From Jeotgalibacillus salarius (lineage in GTDB: Bacteria > Bacillota > Bacilli > Bacillales > Jeotgalibacillaceae): a DNA stretch of 64,000 bases. The stretch is from the NCBI RefSeq assembly GCF_004405125.1, contig NZ_SORX01000007.1, forward strand, positions 113,638 through 177,637. The letters are read 5' to 3'. The notes beneath the pieces are model-generated. The model ran no database searches and had not been told where the DNA came from. It saw only the letters and a list, made by a program, of their open reading frames with translations. A program made the translations under genes and the position numbers. This document shows, one piece after another, positions 18,542 through 27,309 of this stretch; the first letter of the stretch is position 1; each line of letters starts with the position of its first letter.

Positions 18542-19558
18542 ATGATGTCTGAGAGAGATTATTATTTTGATAATGCTAAATTTATTTTAATCTTTTTAGT
18601 GGTTTTCGGTCATGCGATTCAAAGCATCATCCAGGAAGATCCTTTATTAATGACTACTTATCAAACGATATACTTTTTTCACATGCCTGCGTTTATTTTA
18701 ATTGCCGGCTATTTTGCCAAGGCAAACTATACAAAAGGATTATTCTTAAAATTGCTGAAAAAGTTGATTGTGCCATATTTAATATTTCAATTCATTTATA
18801 CAATTTACTATTATTTCCTTAGAAATCAAAACAACATTGACATAGACCCATTAAACCCGCAGTGGGCACTATGGTTTTTAATCAGTCTATTTTTCTGGAG
18901 TTTACTGTTGATTTTATTTGTTGACATTTTAAAGCTGAAGTGGAAGATGGCTTTATTTATCAGTATCACTCTTGGTGTAATTGTCGGTTTTGTAAATGAT
19001 TATACTTCTACACTGAGTCTTTCAAGAACGTTTGTCTTTTTTCCATTCTTCCTGGCCGGTCATTACTTAAGCCGGAACTTCTTCAGTGTGCTGAAGAGTA
19101 ATAAAATAAAAATAATTTCTGTTATTTCTATACTGATCGCATTTGCATCTATTTACATTTTACCTGACTGGAGCAGCAGGTGGCTGTTCGGTTCTCACTC
19201 ATATGAAGATTTGGGCACACCGGTTGAAGCAAGCCCAATGCTCAGATTAGTGATTTATGCTGTCAGCTTCTGGCTAGTTACTGCATTCTTTTCTCTTGCA
19301 CCAGTGAATAAGATGTTTTTCACCAAATGGGGACTGAATACTTTGTATGTATATCTTTTTCACGGATTTATTATTCAGTTCTATCGGGAAAGCGGACTGG
19401 GGTTGATGATTAATCCTTATTTCTCTCTACTCATTATTTTGGCAGTGTCTTTACTCTTAACAATCTTTCTTTCATCCAGATGGGTCGCTGCACTTGGACA
19501 ACCAATAGTTGAATTAAGAACGTCAAAAGCTAAAAAAATGCTTAATCAAAAAGAATAG
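18542..19558 (+). CDS. ykrP: Integral membrane acyltransferase, acyltransferase-3 family (YkrP-like)
   Basis: The protein has 338 residues with about ten membrane segments. The N-terminal region YYFDNAKFILIFLVVFGH carries the conserved His that opens the acyltransferase-3 fold, followed by FFHMPAFILIAGYF. Family members O-acylate cell-surface sugars or other envelope molecules at the membrane. The B. subtilis homologue ykrP lies between ktrD and kinE, as here. The acceptor is unknown. Confidence 0.83.
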   Translation: MMSERDYYFDNAKFILIFLVVFGHAIQSIIQEDPLLMTTYQTIYFFHMPAFILIAGYFAKANYTKGLFLKLLKKLIVPYLIFQFIYTIYYYFLRNQNNIDIDPLNPQWALWFLISLFFWSLLLILFVDILKLKWKMALFISITLGVIVGFVNDYTSTLSLSRTFVFFPFFLAGHYLSRNFFSVLKSNKIKIISVISILIAFASIYILPDWSSRWLFGSHSYEDLGTPVEASPMLRLVIYAVSFWLVTAFFSLAPVNKMFFTKWGLNTLYVYLFHGFIIQFYRESGLGLMINPYFSLLIILAVSLLLTIFLSSRWVAALGQPIVELRTSKAKKMLNQKE

Positions 19559-19660
19559 TCATTATCCAAAATTTCGGATATTATTTCATCCTATTCTAAC
19601 ACTATGAATTGATAAAATAAACCTTTTCATACAATGTTTATTCATTATAACGAACAACCA

Positions 19661-19689
19661 TTGTCAGGCCGCATACTGTCATGTAAAAT
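19661..19689 (+). promoter_or_regulatory. Candidate sigma-A promoter of the radical SAM gene
   Basis: TTGTCA (19661-19666), a 17-base spacer and TAAAAT (19684-19689) lie about 30 bases before the start of the radical SAM gene. Confidence 0.55.
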
Positions 19690-19720
19690 ATAGTTGATTT
19701 GTAAATAAAGGAGTTTAGAC

Positions 19721-21463
19721 ATGAACACAGTACTGGCGTCCTTAAATGCCAAATATATTCACACTAATTTAGCGATTAGATATTTGAAAGCTGCTGCCGC
19801 AGAATATCAAATCGAACTGGCCGAATACACAATTAATGATCCGATCTTGAATATAACCGGAGATTTATACGCTAAAAAGCCGGATGTCATTGGTTTCAGC
19901 TGTTATATATGGAACATCGAAGAAACGATCCAAGTTGCAAAAATGCTTAAAAAGATTTTACCTGAAATTAAAATTATCTTCGGCGGCCCGGAAGTAACAT
20001 ATGATGTTCCTTACTGGCTTAAAAGACTTGAACATGATGCAGATTACATCGTTGTCGGCGAAGGTGAAGCCTCTTTTAAAGAGTTGCTGGATTATCTGTC
20101 GGGTAAAATCAATTATGACCAGGTGCGTGGTGTCGCAAGTTTAATTGATGGCAGGATGCACCTGACCCCTCAGCCTCAAAAAACGGACTTAAAAACGCTG
20201 CCTTCTCCATTCAGATTTGCAGAAGATCAGGCTGATTTAAGAAAAAGAATTACCTATGTAGAAACGAGCAGAGGGTGCCCATTTCAGTGTCAATTCTGTC
20301 TGTCTTCAATTGAGGTTGGCGTTCGATACTTTGAACGGGAAGCTGTTAAAGAAGACATACGTTACCTAATGAAGCATGGCGCTCGCATCATCAAGTTCGT
20401 TGACAGGACTTTTAATATCAGCAGAAGCTATGCGATGGAGATGTTCGAATTCCTGATTGACGAACACCTGCCCGGTACTGTTTTTCAATTTGAAATCACA
20501 GGTGACATTATGCGGCCGGAAGTTATTCAGTATTTAAATGATCACGCGCCGGAAGGTTTGTTCCGATTTGAAATTGGTGTCCAGTCTACAAATGATCACA
20601 CAAACGAGCTTGTTAAAAGAAAACAGAATTTCGAAAAGCTTAAAAGAACAGTCACGATGGTGAAAGACGGCGGAAAAATTGATCAGCATCTGGACCTCAT
20701 TGCCGGACTTCCTGAAGAGAACTATCAATCTTTTAAACAGACGTTTAATGACGTCTATGAATTAGGACCTGAAGAACTTCAGCTGGGCTTTCTTAAAATG
20801 CTCAGAGGAACAGGACTGAGAATAAATGCAGCAGATCATCAGTATGTGTATATGGACCATGCTCCTTATGAAATTCTGAGTAATAACCAGCTTACCTTTG
20901 ATGATATATTAAGAATTAAACATGTGGAAGACGTACTGGAAAAGTATTGGAATGACCACAGGCTCGATGACACAATTCATTATTTAACGACTGAAGTTTT
21001 TGAAACACCCTTTGATTTCTTTCAGGATTTCGGTACTTATTGGGATCAAAAAGGCTGGTCACGTATCGGGCATCAGCTGGAAGATTTGTTTAAGCGTCTC
21101 TATCAATTTATTGAAGAATCTAAACATGAGACTCTCCCATATACCACTTATCTCATGAAGAAAGATTATCTTCAAAAACATAAATTTAAACCGCGCAAAC
21201 CGTGGTGGGACAAGGAGGATATAAACTTTAGTAATCTTTACGATTTACTCCTTTCAAATCCTGAAATTGCGGGTGAGCATTTTGCATCACTTAACTTAAA
21301 ACAAAAAGAATTGCACAAACACACAGTACTTGTGGAAGGATTAAAAAGCATTGAGGGTAAACCTGTACAAGTCTATCTCCTTGCTTATTACGACCCTAAA
21401 ACAGGGTCCCCGTCACTATTTGAGTTTACTAAAGAACAAACAGCAACCTCGACCACATTTTAA
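19721..21463 (+). CDS. B12-binding-domain radical SAM protein with DUF4080
   Basis: The protein has 580 residues. Residues 1-130 are a cobalamin-binding-like Rossmann domain (IGFSCYIWN, FGGPEVTYD, VVGEGE). The radical SAM core follows with the 4Fe-4S cysteines in SRGCPFQCQFCLSS (CxxxCxxC), and DUF4080 occupies the C-terminal third. Such enzymes are related to methylthiotransferases and BchE/TsrM-like B12 enzymes. The substrate of the DUF4080 group is not established. GGAG precedes the start, a promoter lies just upstream, and the gene is monocistronic. Confidence 0.9.
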   Translation: MNTVLASLNAKYIHTNLAIRYLKAAAAEYQIELAEYTINDPILNITGDLYAKKPDVIGFSCYIWNIEETIQVAKMLKKILPEIKIIFGGPEVTYDVPYWLKRLEHDADYIVVGEGEASFKELLDYLSGKINYDQVRGVASLIDGRMHLTPQPQKTDLKTLPSPFRFAEDQADLRKRITYVETSRGCPFQCQFCLSSIEVGVRYFEREAVKEDIRYLMKHGARIIKFVDRTFNISRSYAMEMFEFLIDEHLPGTVFQFEITGDIMRPEVIQYLNDHAPEGLFRFEIGVQSTNDHTNELVKRKQNFEKLKRTVTMVKDGGKIDQHLDLIAGLPEENYQSFKQTFNDVYELGPEELQLGFLKMLRGTGLRINAADHQYVYMDHAPYEILSNNQLTFDDILRIKHVEDVLEKYWNDHRLDDTIHYLTTEVFETPFDFFQDFGTYWDQKGWSRIGHQLEDLFKRLYQFIEESKHETLPYTTYLMKKDYLQKHKFKPRKPWWDKEDINFSNLYDLLLSNPEIAGEHFASLNLKQKELHKHTVLVEGLKSIEGKPVQVYLLAYYDPKTGSPSLFEFTKEQTATSTTF

Positions 21464-21492
21464 TCATGGGCAACGATATTGAAAGCCCATAT

Positions 21493-21526
21493 AAAAACCG
21501 CTGCGGATACACCACAGCGGTTTTTT
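21493..21526. terminator. Bidirectional terminator between the radical SAM gene and ktrD
   Basis: The stem AACCGCTG / CAGCGGTT is flanked by A on the left and T on the right. It therefore works as an intrinsic terminator on both strands at this convergent junction. Confidence 0.9.
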
Positions 21527-21527
21527 G

Positions 21528-22877
21528 TCACCCAATAATCACTCTTTCCTTCGGATAACGGAACTTTTCTTTTTTATTATTCCCACCAATCATGAATAAA
21601 AATGAAATCAACCCTACTCTTCCTATAAACATGAGAATCATTAATATCACTTTACTCGGTGTAGATAATGTTGGCGTGATTCCCATAGACATCCCTGAAG
21701 TTCCAAAAGCCGATGTTACTTCAAAAATTACCGCCATCACGCTTAAATCTTCAATGATCATGATCGTGATCACTGATACCATCGACATAAGTACCGCAAG
21801 AATAATGACTACATACGATCTGAAAATATCGACTAGATGAATTTCTCTTCCAAAAACCTGAATATGCTGACGTCCACGTGAAAAGTTAATCAGAAAAAGT
21901 ACAGCAATCGCTAATGTAGTCGTTCTGATTCCTCCTCCAACCGAACTCGGAGAAGCACCAATAAACATTAACAGGCTTAATACTAACTGCGTCGGTTCAG
22001 AAAACGTACTAACATCAATTGTCACCAGACCTCCCGAACGGGTCGATACAGACTGAAACAATGCATAAAAAAGGCCTTCATGCCAACTGACATCAGCAAA
22101 CCGTTTATTATATTCAATTAAGTAAATAAGCAATGTTCCTGCAACAAGCAGTATACCGAACGTGATTGTCGTAATTTTTGTAAATAACGAAAATCTGAAA
22201 GGACCTGATTTGTGGCTTAAAAATTGTTTTAATTCGATCAATACCGGGAATCCGATTGCCCCTAAAATAATAAGCAAGATTGTAATAACCTGAACAAAAT
22301 AATCATTCGCATATGGAATCATTGATTGTCCGGTAATATCAAATCCGCCGTTAGTTGTCGCTGAAACGGATGCAAACACACCCTGCAATACAGCCTCGGC
22401 CCAGGTTTCGTAAAACTGTGTAAAATATAAACTTAAAAGGATGGCTCCAACAGCCTCGATTAATAAGAGAATTTTGATAATCTCAATAATCAGTTTCACT
22501 ACGCCCGACAAATTATACTGGTTATGATCAAGCATAATGAGCTGACGTTCTCTTAATCCAATTCTTTTACCGATCAACAGCCATACAAATGTCCCAAGAG
22601 ACATGATACCAATTCCACCAAGCTGCAAAATCAGCATGACCATAACGATCCCGAAAACAGTATAAGTCTCTGTAATTTGAATAACCGTGAGACCCGTTAC
22701 ACTTACTGCACTTACTGCTGTAAATAGTGAATCAATTAACGAAACTTCCTGCCCCGACTGATGTACCCATGGCAGTCTCAGTAGCCCAAATGATAAACTG
22801 ATTGCCAGGAAATAATAAGTGACAATCAGTTGGGCAGGTTTTAGCATTCTAATCCTGTCTTTCAGCTTCTGCCACAT
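21528..22877 (-). CDS. ktrD: Potassium uptake channel subunit KtrD (Trk/Ktr/HKT family)
   Basis: The protein has 449 residues from the ATG at 22877, which has AAAGGA nine bases upstream; an ATG at 22895 lacks one. Four membrane-pore-membrane repeats are visible by their selectivity-filter glycines: SVTGLT, TTNGGFD, TRSGGL and FGTSGMS. Ktr channels take up potassium, sodium-coupled in several species, with a cytosolic RCK subunit (KtrC/KtrA) encoded elsewhere. The neighbours (ykrP, rsgI-sigI) match B. subtilis ktrD. No c-di-AMP riboswitch is seen in the short upstream gap. Confidence 0.92.
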   Translation of the reverse strand: MWQKLKDRIRMLKPAQLIVTYYFLAISLSFGLLRLPWVHQSGQEVSLIDSLFTAVSAVSVTGLTVIQITETYTVFGIVMVMLILQLGGIGIMSLGTFVWLLIGKRIGLRERQLIMLDHNQYNLSGVVKLIIEIIKILLLIEAVGAILLSLYFTQFYETWAEAVLQGVFASVSATTNGGFDITGQSMIPYANDYFVQVITILLIILGAIGFPVLIELKQFLSHKSGPFRFSLFTKITTITFGILLVAGTLLIYLIEYNKRFADVSWHEGLFYALFQSVSTRSGGLVTIDVSTFSEPTQLVLSLLMFIGASPSSVGGGIRTTTLAIAVLFLINFSRGRQHIQVFGREIHLVDIFRSYVVIILAVLMSMVSVITIMIIEDLSVMAVIFEVTSAFGTSGMSMGITPTLSTPSKVILMILMFIGRVGLISFLFMIGGNNKKEKFRYPKERVIIG

Positions 22878-22980
22878 GGTTGTAATTCCTTTCATTCAAA
22901 TCTATACATAGCTTATATGAAAAACACTGATATTAAAATAGGTTTTTTAAATATAACGCATTCCGATGCAAATTCAGCAA

Positions 22981-23004
22981 AAAGAAAAAGCAGGGGATCC
23001 CTGC
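22981..23004 (-). terminator. Rho-independent terminator of sigI-rsgI
   Basis: Immediately after the rsgI stop, on the minus strand, the palindrome GCAGGGATCCCCTGC (22990-23004) is followed by TTTTTCTTTT. Confidence 0.85.
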
Positions 23005-24129
23005 TTAATTGTTATTTCCGTTGTTTCCATTATTTCCATTGTTTCCGCTGTTCCCGTTGTTCCCGTTGTTTCCGCTGTTTCCGTTATTTCCGCTGTTTCC
23101 GTTGTTTCCGCTGTTTCCGCTGTTTCCGCTGTTTCCGTTGTTTCCAGTGTTGCCGCTGTTTCCATTATTGCTATTGTTGTCGTTGCTGCTGTTATCCTGA
23201 TTGGATCGTTCTTCTACTTCTTCATGCTTCTGTTCTTTTCGTTCATTTTGTTCAGTTTTACGTTCTTCCTGATTCTGAGTATTTTCTTCTCGTTTTTCAT
23301 CATTGTTCTGCTTTTTATCCATACCTTCTTGATTAGCAGGCTCATTTTCAGGAGGAGATTCTTCAACCGGTTCCTGGGGAGACTTTTCAGCCGGTTCTTC
23401 AGTAACATCTTTAGTATCTTCTTTCGTGTCTTCCGCGCTTTCTGTTTCTTCTTTGTTAGATGGTACAGGATTTTCAGGTGTCGTGTTCTTTTCTCTCTTA
23501 CTCATTTTTTCAGAGATCAACTGCCCGAATGACATTCCTCTGTCATTTGCTTGATTTACATCTTCTATATTTCCCTTTAAAAATGCAACGTTTGGCACGT
23601 TGGATTGCTTAGACCAGCCTTGCAATATAGATTGAAGCTCTTTTTCAAAAGTTTCATCTGTCCCTTCTGAAATAGCAGTGGATATCGTAATCTCTCCATC
23701 TTCCGGTGACAAATAACCTGCATCAATACTTTCTTTGACTATTGTTGCGATTACATCCCGAATATCTTTTCGATCCCAATCAAGGTTCGCTATAATCGCT
23801 TCAGCATCCTGATTAATCGGTTCCAGGTTCACTGCCTTATTATGCTTGTTCAGTTCGATCTCAAAACTCGGATTAATATCCACAGCTACGTGTGCAAAAG
23901 TTTTTTGATTTAAAAATGGTTGTAGTAAAACAAACGTAAGTAATAAAATCGCTACCATCGAGCCAGCAGCAGTAAAACTCTGTACAGACCGGACTTTTGA
24001 TACCTGTGAAACGACTTCTTCTCCAATATCAACATGACTATTTGTTTTCTTTACCCGGCAAAACTCTCCATCGCTTGTTAAGAGGACGAGGTGACTTTTC
24101 TTTACTTCTATTACAATTCCTTTTTTCAT
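23005..24129 (-). CDS. rsgI: Anti-sigma-I factor RsgI with Asn/Gly/Ser repeat tail
   Basis: The protein has 374 residues. The N-terminal RsgI domain (1-55) binds SigI in the cytosol; a single membrane segment (about 58-74) follows; residues 75-190 form the conserved extracellular domain (AHVAVDINPSFEIELN). A charged Glu/Pro/Asn-rich stretch (about 200-310) leads to a repeat of NGN, SGN and NNG units (about 315-374). The start overlaps the sigI stop by one base. RsgI holds SigI inactive until an envelope or heat signal. The repeat tail should reach into or through the cell wall. Confidence 0.93.
   Translation of the reverse strand: MKKGIVIEVKKSHLVLLTSDGEFCRVKKTNSHVDIGEEVVSQVSKVRSVQSFTAAGSMVAILLLTFVLLQPFLNQKTFAHVAVDINPSFEIELNKHNKAVNLEPINQDAEAIIANLDWDRKDIRDVIATIVKESIDAGYLSPEDGEITISTAISEGTDETFEKELQSILQGWSKQSNVPNVAFLKGNIEDVNQANDRGMSFGQLISEKMSKREKNTTPENPVPSNKEETESAEDTKEDTKDVTEEPAEKSPQEPVEESPPENEPANQEGMDKKQNNDEKREENTQNQEERKTEQNERKEQKHEEVEERSNQDNSSNDNNSNNGNSGNTGNNGNSGNSGNSGNNGNSGNNGNSGNNGNNGNSGNNGNNGNNGNNN
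23008..23180 (-). repeat. Tandem 9-bp repeat encoding the RsgI Asn-Gly-Ser tail
   Basis: Units related to GGAAACAAC and GGAAACAGC (read on the minus strand) are repeated about 18 times, in frame with rsgI. The repeat is a multiple of three throughout, so unit gain or loss would change tail length without frameshift. Confidence 0.85.
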
Positions 24130-24869
24130 TATAATTGCTCCTTCACATACTCATAAAGATAAGGAAAATGTCCATTTAGTAAAATTGAGACCGCAATAAT
24201 ATACTTTCTATGACGCTCAATCGTTTTTCTGCTTACATCAACATCTTTTTCAATTTTCTTAATAGGAAGCCTGTTTTTACTTTTTAATTCTGAAAACCAT
24301 TCCTGATTGGAACTGACTAATTTAGCTATAAAAATCGCATTTCGCCTTGCATCTTTGTGCTTTGGGGAATTTGAGGCGAGTTCGCTGAACGTTAAACCAA
24401 ATTCTTTCAAGACAGCACTGTAGCGTGCAATCTCATCTTTTCTTGCTTCAGACTCCAAATCTGCGGTATAGACCTTCATAGACTGGTCGTATTCCAAATA
24501 TCCAGCCGTTTCCTGAGAATCCCCAGGCTCGAATAAAATTTCCTGTTTTTCTTTTTGATGCGTTCTGAAATAATCAATGATCCGCCTTTTTATAACCACT
24601 TCTGAAAAACTGATCACAGAGGCTCCTTTATCAGTCTGATATTTCATCAGTGCATCATGAAATGCGATTAGTGCGATACTGAATTCATCATCAGAATCAT
24701 AGATGTACCTCTGACAAACCTTTGAAGCTGCTTTTTTAACAAAAGGCTTATAATCTTCCAACACTTCTGATAAAAGCTCTGTATTCCCTTTTTGTATTTG
24801 ATTCACTTTTTCCTCAAGGGTAAGCTTTGAAGAAAATTTATATAATCCAAACAAAAGGAAGGATAGCAA
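24129..24869 (-). CDS. sigI: RNA polymerase sigma factor SigI
   Basis: The protein has about 246 residues. Region 2 is visible (YIYDSDDEFSIALIAFHDALMKY, then SFSEVVIKRRIIDYFRTH) and the C-terminal part ends in the SigI-type helix-turn-helix (VDVSRKTIERHRKYIIAVSILL). I prefer the TTG at 24869, spaced six bases from GAGGTG; a GTG at 24878 is in frame but lies inside that ribosome-binding site. SigI controls cell-wall and heat-stress genes in Bacillus. It is cotranscribed with its membrane anti-sigma factor. Confidence 0.93.
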   Translation of the reverse strand: MLSFLLFGLYKFSSKLTLEEKVNQIQKGNTELLSEVLEDYKPFVKKAASKVCQRYIYDSDDEFSIALIAFHDALMKYQTDKGASVISFSEVVIKRRIIDYFRTHQKEKQEILFEPGDSQETAGYLEYDQSMKVYTADLESEARKDEIARYSAVLKEFGLTFSELASNSPKHKDARRNAIFIAKLVSSNQEWFSELKSKNRLPIKKIEKDVDVSRKTIERHRKYIIAVSILLNGHFPYLYEYVKEQL

Positions 24870-24954
24870 TCTCTCCACCTCTATTCAACACGTCATAGAC
24901 AAATTGTACCGGTATTTTGTGTCGAATGGAAGGTCGCTTTATTTTAATAAAGTT

Positions 24955-24983
24955 TACGTAATATGTTTGTCACAAGAGGGGGT
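24955..24983 (-). promoter_or_regulatory. Candidate sigma-I autoregulatory promoter of sigI-rsgI
   Basis: On the minus strand ACCCCC (24983-24978) and CGTA (24958-24955) are 19 bases apart, resembling the sigma-I elements (ACCCCC and CGWA) recalled from B. subtilis and clostridia. They lie about 85 bases before the sigI start. Spacing was not verified against known sites. Confidence 0.45.
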
Positions 24984-25032
24984 GGTTTTGTCATAAGTTT
25001 GATTATATTACGGAGACACAGCGTGGTCGCAT

Positions 25033-25064
25033 AAAAAAAGCCTGCTCCTACAACAGAGCAGACC
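25033..25064 (-). terminator. Rho-independent terminator of ykoY
   Basis: On the minus strand the stem GTCTGCTC / GAGCAGGC with an eight-base loop is followed by TTTTTTT, just after the ykoY stop. Confidence 0.88.
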
Positions 25065-25070
25065 TTACAA

Positions 25071-25850
25071 TTAATAGGCGGTACTTTCCTCTCCACGCTT
25101 CTTTGCCAAAATGTATCCTCCTCCAGCAATTAAAACGAGTATTGACCAGAAAATGATTTTCCATTCAGTAGAGTGCGGGAAATGAGTGTCAATGAGTTGA
25201 ACGTTAGGATGTCCAAGTGTCAACACAACAAGCTTTACTCCTACCCAACCAACAATTAAAAATGCTGTAGTTTCAAGTAATGGATATTTTCCAAGCAGTT
25301 TTACAAACCAGTGAGCTGCGAATCGCATGATAATTAAGCCGATTAATCCGCCGAGGAAAATAATAATAAATTGTCCGCCATCCATACCACCAATCTCAAA
25401 AGCACCAACTGCCGGTAAAGTTAGAGCCAACGCAACAGCTGCAAGCATTGAATCGACTGCAAAAGCGATATCAGCCATCTCGACTTTCAGTACAGTCATC
25501 CAGAAGCCAGATCCTTTTGCAGATTTTTCTGCATCGTCTGCTTCTACAGATTCATCCTTCTTAGAACGGACCTGTTTGAACACGTGACTGATTGAAATAT
25601 ATAACAGATAAGCAGCACCAATTGCCTGCACTTGCCATACATCAATTAATATTGCAATTAAAAACAGTGATGCAAATCGGAATACAAATGCCCCAAACAG
25701 ACCGTAAAATAATGCTTTTTTACGCTGCTCAGGCGGCAGATGCTTAACCATGACAGCCATCACTACAGCATTATCTGCTGCCAGAATTCCTTCCAGCCCT
25801 ATAAGAATGATGAGCACCCAACCGTATTCTAATAATAACGCAGCATCCAT
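25071..25850 (-). CDS. ykoY: TerC family manganese exporter (YkoY/MeeY)
   Basis: The protein has 259 residues with about seven to eight membrane segments. TerC hallmarks are acidic residues within membrane helices: LIGLEGILAADNAVVMAV near the N-terminus and MADIAFAVDSMLAAVALA in the centre. Proteins of this group export manganese, and in B. subtilis YkoY/MeeY is thought to supply Mn to secreted enzymes. Control by a yybP-ykoY Mn riboswitch directly upstream supports that role. Confidence 0.93.
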   Translation of the reverse strand: MDAALLLEYGWVLIILIGLEGILAADNAVVMAVMVKHLPPEQRKKALFYGLFGAFVFRFASLFLIAILIDVWQVQAIGAAYLLYISISHVFKQVRSKKDESVEADDAEKSAKGSGFWMTVLKVEMADIAFAVDSMLAAVALALTLPAVGAFEIGGMDGGQFIIIFLGGLIGLIIMRFAAHWFVKLLGKYPLLETTAFLIVGWVGVKLVVLTLGHPNVQLIDTHFPHSTEWKIIFWSILVLIAGGGYILAKKRGEESTAY

Positions 25851-25934
25851 TCCTTACTTCCTCCTCTTATATCCTTTTAGTTTCTCCAACTCAAGAGTAA
25901 TTAATCGTCCGCCTCATAAAAATATGAGTGAACA

Positions 25935-26068
25935 TAAAAAAACCTTTGCCTAATAAAAGGCAAAGGTCTTGCTAAGCATTAAAATGCCATTATAACCGAT
26001 GAACCGCTATGTTCATGTCGTGACGATTATAATTAGCTGATTACACAGCTACAGCTACTCCCCCTTGA
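25935..26068 (-). promoter_or_regulatory. yybP-ykoY manganese riboswitch with terminator
   Basis: On the minus strand the leader starts with AAGGGGGAGTAGC (the conserved GGGGAGUA of this class), continues through two arms and ends in GCAAGACCTTTGCC, whose complement GGCAAAGG is followed by a T run. The conserved AGCAAGACC pairs into the terminator when Mn is absent; Mn binding stabilises the aptamer and permits read-through. The downstream gene is the canonical target. Confidence 0.93.
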
Positions 26069-26128
26069 CAAATGTCAAAGCGTTATTGAATTGAATTTAT
26101 TATATCATTATCTCAGATTTTGACAAGA

Positions 26129-27220
26129 TTATTTTATTGATGTATGGAAACTTTTCTCATCCTTATGCCGATTATAAAAAGCAACCATTGCATCCAGGCC
26201 CTCAAGGAAATCTGCACAAAAAATACCTGATTCTTTTAAATCTTCAGCAGCCTGGGATTGATCAAATTTACCTTCCCAGAAGAAATACTCCAAACCTTCT
26301 CTTTCAGCTCCAAGATGTTTTCTTGCTGCCGGTATTGCCAAAATCTTATCCATCAGCTGATTAGAAATGAATCCTGAAGGTCTTTTTCCTGTTTGTTTTT
26401 GCATAAGAAATCGGTAAATTTCTCTTGCAGGATAAGGATTAGGATCAGTCAGATGATACGTTTTCCCTGCGCTTTTTTCAGATCTCCCCAGCCAGGATGA
26501 GGCCTCTACAACATACTCAACCGGGACAACATTTAATGTTGCACTGCTGCGACTGATGTATGGGATACGCGGAATCCTTTTTGTTTTATCAAATATATTT
26601 AATAAGTAATAAGGCCCGTCAAACTTACTTGTCTCACCCGTTTTAGTATCTCCCTTGACGATACCGGGACGCATAATGGTTACAGGAAAATCAGATTTCA
26701 TATTTTCCACCAGCACTTCAGCTTCAAACTTAGTTTCTTCATAAGCATTTCTGAACTGGTCAGGCCTGATAAGATCTTGTTCATTAACCACTCCTGTTCT
26801 TCGCCCTGCTACATATGCTGTACTGAAATAAATATAGCGTTTTAACTGTGCGAGAGACTTAACCCATTCATTTACGTTGTAAGTCCCTGTTACGTTCACT
26901 CTATATGCAGTTGGCTTATCAATCGCAAGGTCATATGCAGCCGCAAGATGCCACACATAATGTATCTTATCCCTCAAGTGAATTGAGACTGTAGCTGACA
27001 GCCCGAGATCTTTTTTTGTAATATCACCCTGGACAATATGAATAGATGATGCAGTTGAAACCTCATTTCTGATCTGTTCAATTCTCGCTGCAGCTTTTTG
27101 CTGAAAAGATGGCAGTACGAGTAAATAAATATTCTTTTCATCGTCTTCATTTAACCATTTTCTTAGCAGTTTTTCACTGATAAAACCGGGAAAGCCCGTC
27201 ACGAAATATCCAGTTTTCAT
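26129..27220 (-). CDS. Extended SDR family protein, fatty-acyl-reductase-like NAD-binding domain
   Basis: The protein has 363 residues. The cofactor motif near the N-terminus is TGFPGFIS (TGxxGxxG variant of the NAD_binding_4 / male-sterility type). It is followed by WHLAAAYDL, the conserved NVTGTYNV, FSTAYVAG and the YEETKFEAE active site (YxxxK). It most resembles the reductase domain of thioester reductases and acyl-CoA reductases, but there is no acyl-carrier or adenylation domain. The substrate is unknown; an acyl or polyketide-like thioester is possible. It is monocistronic. Confidence 0.85.
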   Translation of the reverse strand: MKTGYFVTGFPGFISEKLLRKWLNEDDEKNIYLLVLPSFQQKAAARIEQIRNEVSTASSIHIVQGDITKKDLGLSATVSIHLRDKIHYVWHLAAAYDLAIDKPTAYRVNVTGTYNVNEWVKSLAQLKRYIYFSTAYVAGRRTGVVNEQDLIRPDQFRNAYEETKFEAEVLVENMKSDFPVTIMRPGIVKGDTKTGETSKFDGPYYLLNIFDKTKRIPRIPYISRSSATLNVVPVEYVVEASSWLGRSEKSAGKTYHLTDPNPYPAREIYRFLMQKQTGKRPSGFISNQLMDKILAIPAARKHLGAEREGLEYFFWEGKFDQSQAAEDLKESGIFCADFLEGLDAMVAFYNRHKDEKSFHTSIK

Positions 27221-27265
27221 ATGATCACTCCTTTGCTTTTAATTATACAGAAAAAAACTCCATTC

Positions 27266-27306
27266 GAAAAAGGCAGCCTCCAGATTTAAAACATGGGGGC
27301 TGCCTT
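27266..27306 (-). terminator. Terminator downstream of the RND transporter gene
   Basis: The stem AGGCAGCC / GGCTGCCT, extended by a few pairs, has T runs on both strands. On the minus strand it follows the stop of the RND gene by a few bases. Confidence 0.85.
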
Positions 27307-27309
27307 TTT

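Noticed and set aside
19559..19660. AT-rich stretch between ykrP and the radical SAM gene
   Set aside because: No frame, hairpin or repeat could be supported apart from the promoter to its right.
23008..23180. Short tandem repeats resembling a CRISPR or a coding microsatellite artefact
   Set aside because: No spacers; units are contiguous multiples of nine bases in frame with rsgI, so they are a protein tail.
22917..23532. Long plus-strand frames opposite rsgI
   Set aside because: They are mirror images of the rsgI repeat, with extreme Cys/Phe or Val/Ser composition and no ribosome-binding site.
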